From Macrostomum hystrix (taxonomy: Eukaryota; Platyhelminthes; Macrostomidae), in NCBI GenBank assembly GCA_950097015.1, contig CATNEN010000038.1, positions 20,372,001-20,436,000 on the forward strand: a DNA stretch of 64,000 bases. Reading direction: 5' to 3'. A program made the translations under genes and the position numbers. The notes beneath the pieces were generated by a model that made no database searches, had not been told where the DNA came from, and worked only from the letters and a program-made list of their open reading frames with translations. Below, piece after piece: positions 62,999 through 64,000 of the stretch (the stretch's first letter is position 1; each line of letters opens with the position of its first letter).

Positions 62999-63407
62999 CA
63001 GCTTCTTCTTCTGCTACCGCTTCAGCTGCTACCATGACAACAGCTGCAACGCAGTCTGGCCAGGTCGGCAAAATCGAATGTACTGTAAGATTTCTTTCCT
63101 CTTTTTTGTTACATTATTGTCACGTGTTTTTCGACATTGGATGCTAAAAATAGATTATCAAGTCTTAGCTAGAGGTTATCACGCGAATACCGCGTGTTAT
63201 TCGGCCTTGGATGCTAAAAATAGAATCTTCAGTATCAATTACAGGCTATCACGCGAACGTCGCGTGTAATTTGACCTTGGATGCTAAAAATAGAAGTTTT
63301 ACTGTCCGATCACACAAGCACTGTGATTAATAGCTTAAAATAGAAATATCCGTACATATTTTCAGGTGCACAGTCACGTGGTCAATCAAATTCTCCATTT
63401 TTATTAA
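41720..63407 (+). CDS. BRSK: BRSK/SAD-type serine/threonine kinase
   Basis: AMPK-related kinase of the SAD/BRSK family, known for neuronal polarity and synapse roles downstream of LKB1. Thirteen exons: 41720-41852, 43155-43335, 44071-44211, 44311-44427, 45686-45719, 59279-59347, 59840-59986, 60156-60190, 60897-61077, 61321-62034, 62366-62807, 62885-63084, 63366-63407; phases agree throughout, about 811 aa. Kinase residues: GKGQTG loop, Lys62 (VAIKIV), HRDLKPEN with Asp155, DFG with Asp173, activation-loop Thr188 (LETSCG). Then come a UBA-like region ([10 protein letters not shown] to IYFLLMDRK), PPRKRTDS, a linker with Gln/His runs, [12 protein letters not shown] and PRFHRR, and the C-terminal KA1-like domain ([34 protein letters not shown]). 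The start is the first ATG after an in-frame TGA at 41702. The last exon is uncertain: 63449-63487 is an alternative. Intron 5 is 13.6 kb. Confidence 0.93.
41853..43154. other. BRSK intron 1
   Basis: AT-rich, about 1.3 kb, with no array or mobile element recognised. Confidence 0.4.
43430..43990. repeat. Degenerate 20-22-bp repeat (BRSK intron 2)
   Basis: Imperfect repetition of ttgggattaggatccatggg-type words, clearest at 43500-43640 and fading afterwards. Confidence 0.7.
44440..45560. repeat. 22-bp tandem array (about 33 copies, BRSK intron 4)
   Basis: The unit contains gagctaggtcattgtgtatt followed by gt. Variants early in the array (tggatctagg, ttgagcaggg) occur in the same order before and after the SINE at 44634-45009. 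So the array already had this order, or a block was duplicated, before the SINE inserted. Confidence 0.92.
44634..45009 (+). mobile_element. tRNA-derived SINE (family B), complete
   Basis: Starts with a tRNA-like head: A-box-like gtggcagagcggttaaca and B-box agttcgattcc about 40 bases later. A body follows with gctcaggagtcagcgaaatg and gatgtgccattgcc, then a 3' tail of att repeats (44989-45008). It lies inside the 22-bp array. A target duplication is hard to call there; tgtacctaggtca before and tgtatctgggtca after differ at two positions and may be it. A deleted copy is at 13063. Confidence 0.85.
46110..47575. repeat. 22-bp tandem array (about 66 copies, BRSK intron 5)
   Basis: The unit contains agctagaatcgcagctagtc followed by ta. 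Cag/gag, agct/agtt and agct/agat variants are arranged in repeating blocks. The same family appears again at 51305-52135. Confidence 0.92.
47985..48490. repeat. 19-bp tandem array, left part (BRSK intron 5)
   Basis: The unit is atctagattaatcccacct, with tatcaag, tgtctag and atatta variants. It is interrupted at a TA by the mariner element and resumes at 50271. Confidence 0.92.
48491..50270 (+). mobile_element. Mariner transposon, complete (1,780 bp)
   Basis: Bounded by 202-bp terminal inverted repeats (48491-48692 and 50069-50270) that differ at only about five positions and start with cg..ggtgtcccagaaatag. It is flanked by the TA target duplication (48489-48490 and 50271-50272). Removing the element and one TA restores a normal 19-bp unit, cctatctagattaatccc, so the empty site is evident. 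With an uninterrupted transposase and almost identical ends it looks recently inserted and possibly active. Mariner ends are usually about 30 bp, so 202 bp is long. Confidence 0.96.
48957..50057 (+). CDS. Mariner transposase (DD34D), intact
   Basis: Cuts and pastes the element at its inverted repeats into TA sites, in the nucleus. 366 aa, normal for mariner. The N-terminal paired-type helix-turn-helix region spans residues 10-110 ([12 protein letters not shown], a GRP linker, then a second helix-turn-helix with TSIHRIL). The mariner motif WVPRLLT is at 124-130. The catalytic triad is visible: Asp165 in VTGDETW, Asp258 in HDNARPH and Asp293 in PCDYAIF. The spacings of 92 and 34 residues are the mariner D92D34D pattern, and YSPDLAP precedes the last Asp. 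The frame is open 22 codons further upstream, but only from a GTG; ATG 48957 gives the family's usual start. There is no stop or frameshift. Host gene BRSK is read in the same direction. Confidence 0.95.
   Translation: MFNVSSKEGQRQFVYSQWKLGKRGSEIVSQLTEIYGVSAISKSAVYRWLEEFSHGRTDVADDTANRGRPISPSTKALIQMVKEIVQANPRLTARELADRLGSPKTSIHRILSVDLGMVKLTARWVPRLLTEEMKTVRMKSCRENLELVRDAGGWESFRPYLVTGDETWIPHFDPETKQESKMWALKGSDPPVKAKRDQHCKKIMLTLFFDQEGPLTIDFLEPNSTVNSDRYTETLTKLKSDIRNKRRTAMKPHLLLHDNARPHTAKKTLDRINELNFDLLAHPPYSPDLAPCDYAIFPQLKKHLRGRIFDHRDNLEGEVRRVLLHEIPRRAYADAINALLTRWTKCCELRGDFVEKSSVDGDGDAA
50271..50400. repeat. 19-bp tandem array, right part (BRSK intron 5)
   Basis: Continuation of the attaatcccacct array after the mariner, about six units that decay towards the end (atttatcccatct, tttcatcccatat). 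Confidence 0.88.
50401..51304. other. BRSK intron 5, unassigned unique stretch
   Basis: No gene, array or element recognised between the 19-bp and second gaatcgcagct arrays. Confidence 0.35.
51305..52135. repeat. Second gctagaatcgcagct array, 24-bp type (BRSK intron 5)
   Basis: Units gctagaatcgcagctggagt followed by ctaa alternate with shorter gctagaatcgca units. Clearly related to the 22-bp array at 46110-47575 but with ggagtct in place of agtct. Confidence 0.9.
52136..53280. other. BRSK intron 5, unassigned unique stretch
   Basis: No gene or element recognised. A short open frame at 52979-53182 is unremarkable. Confidence 0.35.
53285..53690. repeat. 21-bp tandem array (about 19 copies, BRSK intron 5)
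   Basis: The unit contains gatctattctctctattccc followed by a or t, with cctga and ccttga variants. Pyrimidine-rich on the + strand; fades into loosely related sequence to about 53870. Confidence 0.9.
54350..55325. repeat. 34-bp tandem array, two sub-families (BRSK intron 5)
   Basis: All units share aacagggtgagattttgta. The first half (to about 54880) continues aagatcctctatttt or actatcggctatttt; the second half continues taaattggctataag. The abrupt switch suggests two separate amplification events of one ancestral unit. About 28 copies. Confidence 0.92.
55745..56370. repeat. 22-bp tandem array (about 28 copies, BRSK intron 5)
   Basis: The unit contains gaattggaaatgtagggaca followed by ta. 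A second version ends gggagacc and dominates after 56110. A lone tgtagggaga at 56705 is a stray. Confidence 0.92.
56371..57050. other. BRSK intron 5, unassigned unique stretch
   Basis: AT-rich, nothing recognised. Confidence 0.35.
57053..58112. repeat. 32-bp tandem array with higher-order blocks (BRSK intron 5)
   Basis: The unit contains agctgtctcacatccttatc followed by ctgcattatctt. A longer version with an extra acatgt recurs. From about 57600 a composite block (including ctggcagtctcacc and ctttactccgcatcata) is repeated three times, showing a higher-order period. Confidence 0.92.
58113..59278. other. BRSK intron 5, 3' end
   Basis: Mostly unique and AT-rich. A small repeat of gaaacgggatagagataaat (three to four copies, 58520-58615) and a ctg run at 59008-59023 are the only features before the acceptor aaattgcag. 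Confidence 0.4.
59385..59780. repeat. 25-bp tandem array (about 15 copies, BRSK intron 6)
   Basis: The unit contains ccaacagccccctcactagg followed by attgg, with a cctacagc variant and one tttgcctac sub-type. It fills most of the roughly 490-bp intron. Confidence 0.92.
60361..60845. repeat. 54-bp tandem array with MEF2-type sites (BRSK intron 8)
   Basis: Nine copies. Each has gagagctaaaaatagcat, then tcccc.gaatccagccaacat and gcgcgacc. The ten-base word ctaaaaatag occurs once per unit at exactly 54-bp steps from 60362 to 60794 and is unmutated in all nine. Confidence 0.93.
61120..61318. repeat. 12-bp tandem array (about 16 copies, BRSK intron 9)
   Basis: Unit ctcaggattcac, with ctcaggacttac and ctcagggttcac variants. 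It fills most of the 243-bp intron 61078-61320 and ends at the acceptor cccgcctcag, which resembles the cacctcag of each unit. Confidence 0.9.
63108..63300. repeat. 70-bp direct repeat, three copies (after BRSK exon 12)
   Basis: Each copy has ttggatgctaaaaatagaa preceded by a short cgcg-containing palindrome (cacgcgaataccgcgtg in one copy). The word ctaaaaatag is at 63144, 63214 and 63284. Confidence 0.85.
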
Positions 63408-63448
63408 GTTGCCATAATTTATATGTTTTACCTCCGCTTACCTTCCAG

Positions 63449-63487
63449 GTGGCTCCACGAGTTGATGCCAGCAGTGTCTTACTTTGA
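63449..63487 (+). CDS. BRSK: Alternative BRSK last exon
   Basis: After exon 12 (ends 63084, phase 0) two acceptors each give a short in-frame ending. 63366 adds [13 protein letters not shown]; 63449 adds VAPRVDASSVLL. The second has the better pyrimidine tract (tttacctccgcttaccttccag). Both stay in frame to a stop, so they may be alternative ends or only one may be used. Confidence 0.4.
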   Translation: MAPRVDASSVLL

Positions 63488-63843
63488 CCTTGCAGAGCTG
63501 ATGGATCTTTTATCTGAGTGGACTTCATTTAATTAGTCGTTAATAGTTTGTTCTGCTTTTTAATTGATTGTTCAATTGGTATAAAATTTGTGAAGTTTCT
63601 TACTATTTAATTTGCAATGCGTTTAGTTAATAGTAATAATCGATAGCTAGTTAATGCTAGCGGTCACCTGTTTTTTTACTTTGTCTACAACCATTTTAGA
63701 AGCCTTTTCACTCACACTGACAAATCTAGTCCTTTATATTTGTTTTCTCAAGTTTTTTTCCCAAACGCATCATCATCAACGCAGCAATCATCATTGCTGC
63801 CTATAGTCAAACGCTTGATAAATATTTGTTAAATTGACAGGAC

Positions 63844-63849
63844 AATAAA
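63844..63849 (+). terminator. AATAAA polyadenylation signal, probable for BRSK
   Basis: Canonical hexamer about 360-440 bases after the two candidate BRSK stop codons. Confidence 0.5.
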
Positions 63850-64000
63850 ACACTGTGATAGACTATTTGTTCTCTTACACCACATGCACTCTAGTCAGTA
63901 CGTGTTCGTGCAATCTCAGTCTCACATATATATATATTTGTTAGCAAGTGATAACTAGACTGCTCTCTTACCTCATTTCGTTTGGTAGATTTGATTCGGA

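Overview
This is a piece of animal nuclear DNA. It holds four multi-exon protein genes, all on the + strand, with GT-AG introns, AT-rich introns, GC-richer exons, CAG/Gln tracts, tRNA-derived SINEs and animal-type DNA transposons (mariner, Merlin, Crypton-like). The proteins are clearly metazoan but divergent. Together with the SINE types this suggests an invertebrate, possibly a flatworm or another lophotrochozoan. The species cannot be named from the sequence.

Layout. Positions 1-18.1 kb are gene-poor and dominated by long tandem arrays (units of 18, about 15 purine-rich, 38, 24, 32, 23, 38 and 16 bp) and old SINEs. Positions 18.15-25.16 kb hold PSMD13/Rpn9, a 26S proteasome lid subunit, in six exons; its first intron carries a decayed Crypton-like tyrosine recombinase. 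Positions 25.89-30.47 kb hold HMG-CoA reductase in five exons. Positions 30.5-34.9 kb are AT-rich intergenic DNA with a SINE split by a small Merlin element that has perfect 35-bp inverted repeats and an 8-bp target duplication. Positions 34.92-38.79 kb hold a PSD/EFA6-type Sec7-PH exchange factor in four exons. Positions 41.72-63.4 kb hold a BRSK/SAD-type kinase in 13 exons. Its 13.6-kb intron 5 is nearly half tandem arrays and contains a complete, apparently young mariner with an uninterrupted transposase.

The four genes are not functionally linked: protein degradation, mevalonate synthesis, Arf6-type exchange and neuronal-polarity kinase signalling. What unites the window is its repeat architecture. 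About 30% is minisatellite, and most longer introns have their own array with an unrelated unit. Some arrays bear on gene function: acceptor-like repeats end at the real 3' splice site in HMGCR intron 1 and BRSK intron 9, BRSK intron 9 is stop-free and a multiple of three, and two BRSK arrays multiply a MEF2-type motif.

Exon borders were read by eye from splice consensus, reading phase and recalled family sequence. No alignment, transcript or database search was available. Copy numbers of arrays are approximate.
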